A stretch of 64,000 nucleotides of DNA from Bradyrhizobium diazoefficiens (GTDB taxonomy: Bacteria; Pseudomonadota; Alphaproteobacteria; Rhizobiales; Xanthobacteraceae): assembly GCF_016616235.1 (NCBI RefSeq), contig NZ_CP067100.1, positions 6,693,001-6,757,000 on the forward strand. The letters are read 5' to 3'. A program made the translations under genes and the position numbers. The notes under the pieces are model-generated. The model searched no databases, was not told the DNA's origin, and saw only the letters and a list, made by a program, of their open reading frames with translations. This document shows, in pieces, positions 37,536 through 47,391 of the stretch; position 1 is the stretch's first letter, and each line of letters opens with the position of its first letter.

Positions 37536-37594
37536 GAGGAAGGTCGTGGGGTTTCTTCAGAGGGTTTCGGGAATCTCGTTCGTCGGGACCGTGC

Positions 37595-38671
37595 TCACTG
37601 GCAGGCGGCGCGGGGACCGCTGTCAGTACCGAGTTCTTCCGCGAAATGACAGGCCGCCCAGTGGCGAGGTTTGATTTCGCGCAGCTCCGGCTCCGTCTGC
37701 GCGCAGATGTCCTTGGCCATCCAGCACCGCGTACGGAAGGGACAGCCCGAAGGTGGGTTGAGCGGGCTCGGCACCTCGCCCTTGAGGACGATTCGCTCCC
37801 GCTTGCAATTGCCGGTCACATCCGGCGCAGCCGAAAGGAGCGCCTTCGTGTATGGCATTCGTGCATCTGCGTAGAGCTCCTCGGCGTCTGCCAGCTCCAC
37901 GAGCTTGCCTAGGTACATGACGCCGACCCGGTCGCTGAAATACTCGACGACGGAGAGGTCGTGAGCAACAAACAGGATGGTCAGGCCGAATTCCTTCTGC
38001 AGCCGCGTCAAGAGGTTCAGCACCTGCGACTGAACCGACAGGTCCAGCGCCGAGACCGGCTCGTCGGCCACGATGAACTTCGGCTTGAGCGCAAGCGCCC
38101 GCGCGATGCCGATCCGTTGCCGCTGCCCCCCACTGAATTCGTGCGGGTAGCGATCCAGATGCTCCCGGCGTAACCCCACAAGGTCGATCAGGTGCTCGAC
38201 GAATTCACGACGCTCGCCCGGCGCCATCTTCCCCTGGACGACAAGCCCTTCGGAGATGATGTGGCGCACGTTCATCCGGGGATCGAGACTGCTGTGCGGG
38301 TCCTGGAAGATCGTCTGCACATCGCGCCGAATCGACTTCAGCCTCTTCGGTGAGGCTGCGAGGATATTCTCGCCTTCAAAAAGGATTTCCCCGGATTGAG
38401 GTGCTTCCAGGCGCAGGATCGAGCGTCCCAGCGACGACTTGCCGCAGCCGGACTCCCCTACCAGGCCGAACTTCTCGCCGCGCAGGATTTGCAGCGACAC
38501 GTCGTTCACCGCCTTTACCCATTCCGTCGTGCGATTGAGGAAGCCGCTGCGGGTCGGGTAGAAGGTCTTCAGGTTGCGGATGTCCACAAGCACGCCGCGG
38601 TCTGACGCATCGGCCCGCGGTTGTTGCTTCGTAGCGGTTTCATTCGGCATCGGGGTTTCCAGGGAGTTCAT
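37595..38671 (-). CDS. Dipeptide/oligopeptide ABC transporter ATPase, OppF/DppF-like
   Basis: A 358-aa ATPase from ATG 38671, overlapping the oppD stop by four bases. It has Walker A GESGCGKSSLGRS, Q-loop FQDPHSSLDPRMNV, signature FSGGQRQRIGIARAL, Walker B FIVADEPVSALD and the switch AHDLSVVEYF. The C-terminal oligopeptide-transporter extension has the cysteine cluster CPFRTRCWMAKDIC typical of OppD/OppF (an iron-sulfur site in some members). It works with oppD, two permeases and the family 5 binding protein encoded upstream in the same operon. Confidence 0.95.
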   Translation of the reverse strand: MNSLETPMPNETATKQQPRADASDRGVLVDIRNLKTFYPTRSGFLNRTTEWVKAVNDVSLQILRGEKFGLVGESGCGKSSLGRSILRLEAPQSGEILFEGENILAASPKRLKSIRRDVQTIFQDPHSSLDPRMNVRHIISEGLVVQGKMAPGERREFVEHLIDLVGLRREHLDRYPHEFSGGQRQRIGIARALALKPKFIVADEPVSALDLSVQSQVLNLLTRLQKEFGLTILFVAHDLSVVEYFSDRVGVMYLGKLVELADAEELYADARMPYTKALLSAAPDVTGNCKRERIVLKGEVPSPLNPPSGCPFRTRCWMAKDICAQTEPELREIKPRHWAACHFAEELGTDSGPRAACQ

Positions 38672-39726
38672 GCGACCCAGCAGGCGACTTTGCTGCCGTC
38701 GGGCTGGGATGCGAGCGGCGGCATCTTCGCGCACTTGCTGATCGCTTGATTGCACCGCGGCTGGAACGGACAGCCGGGGGGCAAGTTCAGCAGATTCGGC
38801 ACTGCGCCGCCAATCGTGTTGAGGGGCTTGCCTCGCATCTCCGGGTTCGGGACGGAGGACAGCAGGCCCTGGGTGTAGGGATGTTTGGGTGTCCGGGTCA
38901 CCTGGTCCACCTGGCCCCACTCCATCACGTGGCCGCAATACATGACGACGACTTCATCGCAGATTTCCCGCACCACGCCGATGTCGTGGGAAATCAGCAG
39001 CACCGCCGCACGCTTCAGCCCTCGCACAATGTCCAGGATCTGCGCCTGGATGGTCACGTCCAGGGCCGTCGTCGGTTCGTCGAGGATCAGCAGCTCCGGC
39101 TCATTCGCCAAGGCCATAGCAATGGTGACCCGCTGACGCATGCCCCCGCTGAGCTTGTGCGGGTAGTCGTCCACACGTCGCTCCGGTGCGGGAATCCCAA
39201 CGAGCTTGAACAGCTCGATGGCTCGTTCCCGCGCCTCGGCACTGCTCAGAGGGCGATGGGCCTGCAGAGCCTCGATGACTTGCGCCCCGACCGTATAGAC
39301 GGGGTTGAGCGCAGACATCGGATCCTGAAACACCAGAGAGAGATCGCGTCCCCTCAGTTGGCGCATCTGACGCTCGCTGAGCGATGTCAGATCGCGCCCC
39401 TTCAGGAGAATCTCGCCGCCGACGATGCGCCCCGGCGATTCGATGAGGCGCATGATCGACAGCGACGTGACGCTCTTGCCGGATCCAGATTCGCCGACGA
39501 TGCCGAGCCGTCCTCCCTTGGCGATACGGAAACTCACGCCGTCGACCGCCTTGACCGTGCCCCCCTTGGTCGAGAAGTAGGTCTTCAGGTCGCGGACCTC
39601 CAGCAGCGCCGGCGCACTATCCGACGACGAAGGCTGCCGCGAAGACAAGTTCCGCACACCGGCATGTTCCTCAAGGCTCACGATGCTTCCCCTCATCTTT
39701 CGGCTTTCAGGGCTCTGCGACTTCAC
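38668..39726 (-). CDS. Dipeptide/oligopeptide ABC transporter ATPase, OppD/DppD-like
   Basis: A 352-aa ATPase. The N-terminal 40 residues are variable, followed by Walker A GESGSGKSVTSLS, Q-loop FQDPMSALNPVYTV, signature LSGGMRQRVTIAMAL, Walker B LLILDEPTTALD and the switch SHDIGVV. The C-terminal cysteine cluster CPFQPRCNQAISKC is present. It starts 6 bases after the binding-protein stop and is coupled to oppF by an ATGA overlap. Confidence 0.95.
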   Translation of the reverse strand: MKSQSPESRKMRGSIVSLEEHAGVRNLSSRQPSSSDSAPALLEVRDLKTYFSTKGGTVKAVDGVSFRIAKGGRLGIVGESGSGKSVTSLSIMRLIESPGRIVGGEILLKGRDLTSLSERQMRQLRGRDLSLVFQDPMSALNPVYTVGAQVIEALQAHRPLSSAEARERAIELFKLVGIPAPERRVDDYPHKLSGGMRQRVTIAMALANEPELLILDEPTTALDVTIQAQILDIVRGLKRAAVLLISHDIGVVREICDEVVVMYCGHVMEWGQVDQVTRTPKHPYTQGLLSSVPNPEMRGKPLNTIGGAVPNLLNLPPGCPFQPRCNQAISKCAKMPPLASQPDGSKVACWVA

Positions 39727-39732
39727 GGGGGC

Positions 39733-41328
39733 TCAGTCGGCCAGCGTGGCGGCACCGAAGTACTCGAAGCCACCGGCGGAATAGGTCACGCCCCTGAGCT
39801 TGCTCGTCACCGTGACGAGGTCGATGTTCTGGTGGATCGGCATCAGCACGCCGCTGTCCACGACGAGCTTCTGCGCCTTCTTGTAGGTCTGGGCGCGTGC
39901 GTTCTCGTCCATCTCTGTCTGGCCTTGGCTTAGGAGATCCTGCAGCTCGGCATTCGTGTACTTGTTCCAGTACATGTAGGCGCCGGGCATGAAAAGTCCA
40001 TTCAGGACCGACGGATCGGTACCGACCAACTGCATCGGCGTCAGCGAGAAATCGCCGTTGATGCCGCCGGCGAACCAGGCCGGCAGGGCCTGTTGCTCAA
40101 CCTGCACATCCATCCCCGCCTTACGCAGGTATTCCTGGATGGCCTCTGCAATCCGCACATAGCCCGGCCGCGTGGAAATGACGGTCAGCTTCAGCGTCAG
40201 GCGCTTGCCGTCCTTTTCCCAGAATTCCCCGGACTTTTTCCAGCCCGCCTCCGTCAGGAGCGCGGCCGCCTTCTTCGGATCGTACGGGTATGAGCTCTCC
40301 AGGGAAGCGTCATAACCCACCATGCCTTTCGAGATCGGCGAACTCGTGATCGGGAATGCCCCAACTTCTGCCAGTTGCACCACGCCTTTTTTGTCAACCG
40401 AGTGCTGGATGGCCTTGCGCACAGCGAGGTCGTCGGTCGGGAAACGGCCAGCATTCAGCTCCACGAAGATGCCCAGGCCCGTGACCGGAACCGGAATCTG
40501 CGTGAACTTGGAATTGTTCTTGAGCGAATTCCAGAAAACGCCGGGCGTGCGGTTCATCACCTGCGATTGGCCAGCCATGAACTGACTAACGCGAGACTGG
40601 GCGTTCGGCACGATCTGGAAGGTCAACGAAGCGATCTGCGGCGGCCCCTTGACCTTTAGGGCAGGCGGGCTCCAGTCGTACTTCTCGTTCCGCGTGAGGA
40701 CGACGCTCTCGTTGGGCTTGTAGCTATAAAAGACGAACGGGCCGGTGCCGGTCGGATGCAGACCGAGCTCAGCGCCATATTTCTTGATGGCCGCGGGCGA
40801 CTGGATGCCCAGGTAGGGCAGGCCCAGTTGCGTGAGCAACGGCGCGTAAGGCTCGCTGCATGAGACCTGCACCGTGAACTCGTCGACCTCCTTGGCGGTC
40901 AGGCACGGACCAAGCGCGGGGATTGCCGACCGTGCCTTCGTGTCCTTGTTCGCGATGTACTCGAAATTGGCGATGACGGCGGAAGCGTTGAAGGGGGTCC
41001 CGTCATGGAACGTCACGCCGTTGCGCAGCTTGAAGGTGTAGGTTTTGCCGTCGTCAGAAATGTTCCAGTTTGTCGCGAGGTGCGGTGTGACCTTGAATTC
41101 CGGCGTGACCCAGACGAGCGTGTCGAAGATGTTGTTGGTGATGGGCGCGACGTCCCGCAAGGCTGTGGCCGCGGGGTTGAGCGTATCGATCGTCGATTCC
41201 CACCCGACGACGACAGAACCCTTGGCGGCCTGTGCGAACGACATGGGCGAAGACAACACCATCGCGCTGGTGGCCATGACGGCCGCAGTCGATGCGAAAC
41301 GATTCAACATTTTCGATTTTCCGTTCAT
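39733..41328 (-). CDS. Peptide-type periplasmic binding protein (SBP family 5)
   Basis: A 531-aa family 5 solute-binding protein. The Sec signal peptide covers about 1-35 (AVMATSAMVLSSPMSFAQA). The body has the family markers TYTFKLRNGVTFHDGTPFNA, LRDVAPITNNIFDTLVW, TGPFVFYSYKPNESVVL and VRKAIQHSVDKKGVV. Relatives bind dipeptides, opines, nickel or glutathione; the substrate here is probably a small peptide or amide handled by the HyuA/HyuB enzymes encoded upstream. It is followed at once by oppD and oppF. Confidence 0.93.
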   Translation of the reverse strand: MNGKSKMLNRFASTAAVMATSAMVLSSPMSFAQAAKGSVVVGWESTIDTLNPAATALRDVAPITNNIFDTLVWVTPEFKVTPHLATNWNISDDGKTYTFKLRNGVTFHDGTPFNASAVIANFEYIANKDTKARSAIPALGPCLTAKEVDEFTVQVSCSEPYAPLLTQLGLPYLGIQSPAAIKKYGAELGLHPTGTGPFVFYSYKPNESVVLTRNEKYDWSPPALKVKGPPQIASLTFQIVPNAQSRVSQFMAGQSQVMNRTPGVFWNSLKNNSKFTQIPVPVTGLGIFVELNAGRFPTDDLAVRKAIQHSVDKKGVVQLAEVGAFPITSSPISKGMVGYDASLESSYPYDPKKAAALLTEAGWKKSGEFWEKDGKRLTLKLTVISTRPGYVRIAEAIQEYLRKAGMDVQVEQQALPAWFAGGINGDFSLTPMQLVGTDPSVLNGLFMPGAYMYWNKYTNAELQDLLSQGQTEMDENARAQTYKKAQKLVVDSGVLMPIHQNIDLVTVTSKLRGVTYSAGGFEYFGAATLAD

Positions 41329-41358
41329 GATTTCATCTTTCTGCTGAGTCCAGCGATT

Positions 41359-42291
41359 TCATTGACGTGCGACCATGGGATCGATTTCATCGCGCAGGCC
41401 GTCGCCGACGAGGTTCGCGCCGATGACGAAGAGCGACAGGAAGACGCCTGGGGAGACGGTAATCCACCAAGCCATCGAGATGTAGTTCTGTCCGTCGTTC
41501 AGAATCGTGCCGAGCTCAGGCATCGGCGGCTGGACGCCCAGGCCTAGGAAACCCAGTGCGGTGATCCAGAGTGAAGCGACGCCGAGCCAAGTGGTCGTTA
41601 AGACGATGACGCCCGAAATGACGTTGGGCAGGATGTGGCGCACGATGATCCACATCGGCCCCGCCCCTAGTGTGACCGCGGCCTGGACGTACGGCAGGTT
41701 GCGCACTTCCGCGGTCGCGCCTTCCACTAGCCGGGCATAGACCGGGATGAGGACCACCGCGATGGCGATTACGCCATTACCGAGGCCGGGCCCCAAGATG
41801 GCCGTGACGCTTAGTGCCAGAAGAATCCCGGGAAACGCCAGCAAGAGGTCGATCACCCGCATGACGCAGAAGCCGAATGTGCCCCCGAAGTAGCCCGCCA
41901 CCAGTCCGATGGTCGTGCCCACCAGGCTACCCAAGATCACAACGCAGAGGCTAGCGAGCATCGTGGTGCGAGCGCCGTACAGGACGCGCGCGAACAAGTC
42001 GCGGCCAAACGCATCCGTTCCCATGGGAAAGGCCCACGAAGGCGGAGCGAAGGTTTGCATAGGGTTCTGGGCACTTGGGTCGGCGGACACAAGCAGCGGT
42101 GCCGCCGCCGCCATGGCGATGAGCACAATGCAGATCGCCAGCCCGATCGACAGACTGCGGTGCCCGAGGGCACGCATGACTCGCTGAAGGGTTGTCTCGC
42201 GCGGCGTCGCCGTCTCAGCAGTGGCTGCCGGTGCTTCGGCCGGCATTTCTGAGATCTCTGAGCTCATTTGAAGTTGCATCTCGTGTCCCAT
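41359..42291 (-). CDS. Peptide ABC transporter permease, DppC-like
   Basis: A 310-aa inner-membrane protein with an N-terminal cytoplasmic tail, one helix (about 48-70), the OppC N-terminal domain (ADPSAQNPMQTFAPPSWAFPMGTDAFGRD), and five further helices. The coupling motif is YVQAAVTLGAGPMWIIVRHILPNV. The end GDGLRDEIDPMVAR is the usual DppC C-terminus. It lies 4 bases from dppB. Confidence 0.95.
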   Translation of the reverse strand: MGHEMQLQMSSEISEMPAEAPAATAETATPRETTLQRVMRALGHRSLSIGLAICIVLIAMAAAAPLLVSADPSAQNPMQTFAPPSWAFPMGTDAFGRDLFARVLYGARTTMLASLCVVILGSLVGTTIGLVAGYFGGTFGFCVMRVIDLLLAFPGILLALSVTAILGPGLGNGVIAIAVVLIPVYARLVEGATAEVRNLPYVQAAVTLGAGPMWIIVRHILPNVISGVIVLTTTWLGVASLWITALGFLGLGVQPPMPELGTILNDGQNYISMAWWITVSPGVFLSLFVIGANLVGDGLRDEIDPMVARQ

Positions 42292-42295
42292 CCCG

Positions 42296-43219
42296 CTAGC
42301 GCTGACCGATTCGCGGGTCCAAGACTGGATAGAGCATGTCGACGATGAAGTTCGTCGTGGCGTACACCATGGCCATGATAAGAATCACCGCCTGAACAGT
42401 CGGGTAGTCTTTGGCTAGGATGGACTGGACCATGAGACGGCCGATACCAGGCCTGGAGAAGACCGTTTCGACAATCACCGTCCCCGCCAGTAATTGCCCG
42501 ATCTGCATGCCCACGATGGTGAGGATAGGCAGCAGCGCGTTCCTGAGGACGTGGCGCACGAATACGCGTGCGCGGGACAGCCCCTTGGCGCGCGCCGTGA
42601 TGACGTGCTGTTGAGCCATCGCCGCAATGACGGTGGATCTCACGAAACGGGCTTTGAACCCGATCGAGCCGAGGGCCAGCGTCAATGCAGGTAGAAATGC
42701 ACCTCCCAGAGAAGTCCCGCCGACCACGTCGAACCAGGGCAGCGTCACCGCGAAGAGGAGAATCAGCAGTAGTCCTAGCCAGAAACTGGGAATCGACATG
42801 AAGGCCAGCGCGAAGGCCATCGTGGCGGTATCGAGCGCTTGGTTGCGTTTGACCGCGGCGATGATCCCGAGCATGAACCCGAAGAAAAGCGAAAGAGCGA
42901 GGCTGAGGAGGGTCAACTGGATCGTCGCAGGGAAATTGGCCGCAAGCAGCGACGTGACGGGACGATCCTCGCCGAACGAATAGCCGAAGTCGCCTCGGAG
43001 GACGTCCCAGACCCAGGTCAAGTACTGCACGTATAGCGGCCGATCCAGGCCGAGCTGGTGCCGCAGGCGGTCGACGAGCGCTTGGTCGCCGGCGTTCATC
43101 CCCAGCATCGCGATCACCGGATCGCCCGGGATCAGCCGCAGAATCAAAAATACCAGGAAGCTGATGCCGATGGCCAATGCGACGATCGCATAGAGGCGGC
43201 GGGCGACGTAACTGCTCAT
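42296..43219 (-). CDS. Peptide ABC transporter permease, DppB-like
   Basis: A 307-aa permease with six predicted helices. The first helix (VALAIGISFLVFLILRLIPGDP) carries the DppB hallmark RLIPGDP. The coupling region ITARAKGLSRARVFVRHVLRNALLP matches the family EAA loop, and the C-terminus VDMLYPVLDPRIG is typical. Its start overlaps the hyuB stop (ATGA), so transporter and enzyme are translated together. Confidence 0.95.
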   Translation of the reverse strand: MSSYVARRLYAIVALAIGISFLVFLILRLIPGDPVIAMLGMNAGDQALVDRLRHQLGLDRPLYVQYLTWVWDVLRGDFGYSFGEDRPVTSLLAANFPATIQLTLLSLALSLFFGFMLGIIAAVKRNQALDTATMAFALAFMSIPSFWLGLLLILLFAVTLPWFDVVGGTSLGGAFLPALTLALGSIGFKARFVRSTVIAAMAQQHVITARAKGLSRARVFVRHVLRNALLPILTIVGMQIGQLLAGTVIVETVFSRPGIGRLMVQSILAKDYPTVQAVILIMAMVYATTNFIVDMLYPVLDPRIGQR

Positions 43220-45231
43220 GTGCGCATCTCGGAGCTTTGCTCCTGCCGGTTGTTGGCGTCAGGCCGCATTGGGCACTGCATCCGGCGCAGCGAAGTGGCG
43301 ACCGCATCCTTCGCCGTCGAGGGATCGATCGCGCCCGTCCCGCTCGCCAGCGCGGCACGCGCCTCCCGCTGCACGGCCGTGCGCAGACCGGGAGGTACCT
43401 GCAGAATGGCGTTTGCGAATGCAGCACTGGTTTCTGTCGGCCAGCGGGCCTCGTAGGCAAGCCGCAGCTTTCCTTGCGTCACGTGCGGGGCGAGTTGGCC
43501 CGTCGCCATCTTCGCACGGCTGCGCGTAGTGGCAGCGTCGTCCAGCTTGCCATTGCGGATGACGACACCGTAGAAGTGCCGTGCTTCGCCTTCGTCGAGA
43601 AGGCCCTCGCGCACGTCCTGGACAACCATTTCGGGCGGGCGCGTCTGCGGATCGCCAAAGCCACCGCCGGAGGGAGAAATCATCCGCAACACGTCACCTT
43701 TCTGCATCGGCAGCAGGCCGAAACGGCCCAGCGACACCTTTTCGCCGTTTCTGTCGGCCTTTAGTAACCACGTCTCGCCATTGCGGCCCGGCTGGCCGCC
43801 GCGAACCGCCCATGGTTGGAAATTGAAACGCTCGAGACCCCGCACCGTGACAGCGGCTTGCGCGCTCAGGCACTCCAGTTCGATGCTGATGGATGCGCCC
43901 CCGCGGTAGTGGCCGTGGCCGAAGCTGCCTGGCACAAGCGCGTGGTGCCGGACGAGGAAAGGCATTTCCGATTCCACGTGCTCGACGGGCGTGCTCTTGA
44001 GGAACCCGAGCATCGTGTCGATGCCGTCCACACCGTCGGTGCACATTCGGCCGCCAGAGCCGCCGCAGAACGGCTCGACCACGGCCACTTTGGTCCGGCC
44101 GGTCACGGCATCCGGCCAGGACGCTGCGATGATCCCCGCCTGACCCGCACCACATGCGGCGATGCCTTCTGGGACGGCCTGGTTCAGGCAACCCATGAGC
44201 GCATCGTAGCAGCGCATCACGGTCATCCAGCGATTGCCCATGGCGGCGGGAAACTCGGCGTTCATCACCGTGCCCGAAGGGGCGGACGCACGTATCGGCC
44301 GCTGCATCCCGTTGTTGCGCGGGATCGACGGCTCTCTCGTCATAATGTAGTTCGTGAGCGCCGAGCACACCATCCCCAGGCCTGTGACCAGCGGGAAATT
44401 CAGCGCTGCATTCACCTGAGGGCTGCTGCCCGCGAAGTCGACACTCGCCTCGTCGCCCTTGATCTGGAGCTTGCAATGAATGTGCACCGCGTCGTCGGCT
44501 CCGCAACCGTCGAGGTAGTCGGAGAATTCGTAGACGCCGTCGCGCAGGCCCGTGATCACGGAACGCGCCTTCGCTTCGGCATAGTCCATGACGTCCTCGA
44601 TGCCCTGACGGAACGCGGCCGCGCCAACCCGGTCGCACAGCTCGACGACCCGCTGCTCCAGCAGGCGCATTGCCGCCATCATGGCTTCCAGGTCTCCCCA
44701 CACTGCGTCGCCCATGCGGGAGTTGTCCTTCATGAAGTTGACGACGTCCTGGTTCATCACCCCCTTGCGGATCAGCCACGTCGGACGAATGCGGAACCCC
44801 TCTTGGAAGCATTCATGCAGTTCCGGCGCCACACTGCCGGGCACCGCGCCGCCGATATCGGTGGCGTGGACGAACGCCCAGCTAAACGCCACCAGTTCGC
44901 CATGGTAGAAGATCGGCTGCGCGAGGTTGATGTCCATCTGGTGCGTCACCAGCCCGTCAGTGTTGAACGGGTCGTTGGTCACAATGACGTCGCCGGGCTG
45001 ATAGTCCGAGAAATGTCGTGTCATCCCTGCGATGGTGCCGCCGCCGCCGCCGGCGGCGCCGGCCGACATCGGGGATGCGAATCGTTCGCCATCGGGACGC
45101 GACAGTGCGATGCCGAAATCCTGCGTCTGCTTGACGAGAGTCGTATGCGCCGTGCGATAGGCCAGCGTCACCGCCTCTTCCACCATCGCGGCGAAGCGGT
45201 TCTTCATGATTTCAACGCGTGCGAGATCCAT
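43216..45231 (-). CDS. hyuB: Hydantoinase B / oxoprolinase subunit
   Basis: A 671-aa protein of the HyuB/oxoprolinase C-terminal family. It has the expected N-terminal segment (EIMKNRFAAMVEEAVTLAYRTAHT), GDVIVTNDPFNTDGLVTHQMD, DYAEAKARSVI and SPSGGGFGDPQTR near the end. It extends beyond the usual 550-600 residues with a C-terminal tail of about 60 residues. With HyuA it should hydrolyse a cyclic amide using ATP, for example hydantoin, 5-oxoproline or a related lactam. The frame is intact. It starts 3 bases past the hyuA stop and overlaps the permease gene. Confidence 0.92.
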   Translation of the reverse strand: MDLARVEIMKNRFAAMVEEAVTLAYRTAHTTLVKQTQDFGIALSRPDGERFASPMSAGAAGGGGGTIAGMTRHFSDYQPGDVIVTNDPFNTDGLVTHQMDINLAQPIFYHGELVAFSWAFVHATDIGGAVPGSVAPELHECFQEGFRIRPTWLIRKGVMNQDVVNFMKDNSRMGDAVWGDLEAMMAAMRLLEQRVVELCDRVGAAAFRQGIEDVMDYAEAKARSVITGLRDGVYEFSDYLDGCGADDAVHIHCKLQIKGDEASVDFAGSSPQVNAALNFPLVTGLGMVCSALTNYIMTREPSIPRNNGMQRPIRASAPSGTVMNAEFPAAMGNRWMTVMRCYDALMGCLNQAVPEGIAACGAGQAGIIAASWPDAVTGRTKVAVVEPFCGGSGGRMCTDGVDGIDTMLGFLKSTPVEHVESEMPFLVRHHALVPGSFGHGHYRGGASISIELECLSAQAAVTVRGLERFNFQPWAVRGGQPGRNGETWLLKADRNGEKVSLGRFGLLPMQKGDVLRMISPSGGGFGDPQTRPPEMVVQDVREGLLDEGEARHFYGVVIRNGKLDDAATTRSRAKMATGQLAPHVTQGKLRLAYEARWPTETSAAFANAILQVPPGLRTAVQREARAALASGTGAIDPSTAKDAVATSLRRMQCPMRPDANNRQEQSSEMRT

Positions 45232-45234
45232 CGC

Positions 45235-47286
45235 TCAGTCCTCCTTCGTCATCGTGATATCACCCAGGGGGCTGATCGCAGCGCGGAAGCCCGCCGGCAC
45301 GAGCACGGTCGACAATTCATGTTCGATGACCGCTGGCCCGACGTCCGACCATCCCGCGACGAGTTCGCTGCGGTTGAAGATCGGACAGTCCGGCCACCAC
45401 CGTCCCTGCAGGCGCAACTCGCGCCTCGAGCTCGGTGCTACCTCCTTCTCCTGCTTGTCCGCCCCGCCCTGAGCATGGGGCTTGGCCTGCCGCCCGAACG
45501 TGCGAACCATGAGTTCGTTGAATGCGATCGGCGTGCCGGGGCTTGAGAATCCGAACAGGGCCTTGTGCTCGGCATGGAAGGCTTCGGTGAACCCCTCCAG
45601 GCCGGCGCCGTTACGAACGGCATCTGTCACGTTGACGGGGATGGTGAAGGACTGCGCCGCATAGCGCATCTCGGCGAGATATAGCTCATCGACTTTCTCG
45701 ACCTTCCCACCAGCGGTCTGTTTCTTGACCCACTCGCGTCCGGATTGGGCCAGTTCGTCGTAGACGCGCAGCAGTGCTGCTTCGTTGGAGCCGGCGCCGG
45801 TCACCGTACGCACCCCGTCGTGCACGAGATCCGCCGCCAGGCCGCCGAAGGCGCAGAATACCGAGGACAGGCGCGGAACGAGGATGCGCTTGATGCCCAG
45901 TTCTTCGGCCAGCAGCGGGCCGTGAATACCGCCGGCACCGCCGAAGATCATCAGCGTCAGGTCCGAGGGGCCGACCCCTGCGCGCGCCAGGAACGGCAGG
46001 ACCTTGGCCAGCATGTTGCTCGTGGCGATCGCAATGCAGCTTTCTGCTGCCGTGATCGCATCGCTGCCGCTCGCGTTCGCGATGGTGGACATCGCCTTTT
46101 CCGCCTTTTCCCGCGACAGCTGAAGCTTCCCGCCCAGCAGTCCGCGCGGCGAGAGATAGTTGCAAAGGAGGTATGCGTCGGTGATGGTAGGCTCGGTACC
46201 ACCGATACCGTAGCACGCGGGCCCTGGTTTTGACCCGGCGCTGCGGGGGCCCACTTTCGGTACCTTGCCGTCCAACCAGGCGATCGAGCCGCCGCCCGCC
46301 CCCATGGCCTCGATCGCCGTCACAGGCAGCAACAACGGAAAGTCGCCGACCTCGGCCTGAGCGGTGAGCGTCGGACGGCCGACCTGCACTAGGGCGACGT
46401 CGGTCGACGTACCGCCCATGTCCATCGTCATGACGCGCGGATTCTGAGTCCATTCGGCGAGAGTACGCGCGGCCGTGACGCCCGCCGCCGGACCAGACAG
46501 CAGGGTATGAACCGGAAGGCGACAAGCCTCCTCGGCCGACATGACGCCGCCGTTCGATTTCGTCACGAGCAGTCTGGCATTGGGCAGCCTGTCGCGCAGG
46601 AAGCCGTCGACCTCGCCAATGTAGCTGGCCATCAAGCGCTTCACGTACATGTTCAGTAGCGTCAGCATGGAGCGCTCGTATTCCGATTGCTGTGGCCAGA
46701 TTTCGTGCGAGGCCATTACGTCGAGCTCCGTGAACCGTTCGCGTGCGATCTTCAGGATCTGAGCCTCATGCACTGGGTTGCGATAGCCATGCAGCAAGCA
46801 CACCCCGACCGCTTTCACGCCACCGTCGCGCGCCTTCGTCAGCGCGCTGACCACGGATTGCTCATCGATCGGAGTATAGACACTGCCGTCCGCCCGCAGA
46901 CGCTCGTTGACCTCGAACACCAGCGCGCGGGAAACGAGCGGCGTGGTCCGCCTATTGAAGAGATCCACCGGCTTGTCCAAGCGCAAGCGTGCAATGCTCA
47001 GGATGTCCCGGTAGCCCTGGGTCGTGATCAACGCAACGGGCTGCTCCGAAAGCTCGATAACGGCATTGGTGCCGACCGTCGTGCCGTGCACCACTAGCAG
47101 CGGATCTTTGGGGCCTAGTTCGTGGCGCTTCGTGATGCGTGTAATCCCCTCGATCACCGACTCCGCAAAGCGCGGGCGGGACGTTGGGATCTTCTCGCCA
47201 TCGATTTGTCGATAGCCGTCGCCTTCGTCTTTCCAGATCGCGAAATCGGTGAAGGTGCCACCGATGTCCACTCCGATTCTCAGCAT
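45235..47286 (-). CDS. hyuA: Hydantoinase A / oxoprolinase subunit
   Basis: A 683-aa HyuA with the actin-like ATPase signature at the N-terminus (MLRIGVDIGGTFTDFAIW), VVHGTTVGTNAVIE, the middle TMDMGGTSTDVALV motif, and GPACYGIGGTEPTITDA. ATP-dependent lactam hydrolysis with HyuB is the family reaction. An AGGAAGA ribosome-binding site precedes the ATG. The operon order oxidase-hyuA-hyuB-dppB-dppC-SBP-oppD-oppF couples uptake to ring opening. The precise substrate is not visible from sequence. Confidence 0.93.
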   Translation of the reverse strand: MLRIGVDIGGTFTDFAIWKDEGDGYRQIDGEKIPTSRPRFAESVIEGITRITKRHELGPKDPLLVVHGTTVGTNAVIELSEQPVALITTQGYRDILSIARLRLDKPVDLFNRRTTPLVSRALVFEVNERLRADGSVYTPIDEQSVVSALTKARDGGVKAVGVCLLHGYRNPVHEAQILKIARERFTELDVMASHEIWPQQSEYERSMLTLLNMYVKRLMASYIGEVDGFLRDRLPNARLLVTKSNGGVMSAEEACRLPVHTLLSGPAAGVTAARTLAEWTQNPRVMTMDMGGTSTDVALVQVGRPTLTAQAEVGDFPLLLPVTAIEAMGAGGGSIAWLDGKVPKVGPRSAGSKPGPACYGIGGTEPTITDAYLLCNYLSPRGLLGGKLQLSREKAEKAMSTIANASGSDAITAAESCIAIATSNMLAKVLPFLARAGVGPSDLTLMIFGGAGGIHGPLLAEELGIKRILVPRLSSVFCAFGGLAADLVHDGVRTVTGAGSNEAALLRVYDELAQSGREWVKKQTAGGKVEKVDELYLAEMRYAAQSFTIPVNVTDAVRNGAGLEGFTEAFHAEHKALFGFSSPGTPIAFNELMVRTFGRQAKPHAQGGADKQEKEVAPSSRRELRLQGRWWPDCPIFNRSELVAGWSDVGPAVIEHELSTVLVPAGFRAAISPLGDITMTKED

Positions 47287-47391
47287 TCGATCTTCCTGTG
47301 CTCGTTAAGCAAAATGACTTTGATCTCCAACTGTCCCGGATTCACGGGGTTTACCAATTGCGCACGACAGCACGAATTGCACCTTCCACGG

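Noticed and set aside
38746..39933. Plus-strand open frame of 395 codons
   Set aside because: Antisense to oppD and the end of the binding-protein gene.
43816..45546. Plus-strand open frame of 576 codons
   Set aside because: It is antisense to hyuB/hyuA; His- and Arg-rich shadow translation without motifs.
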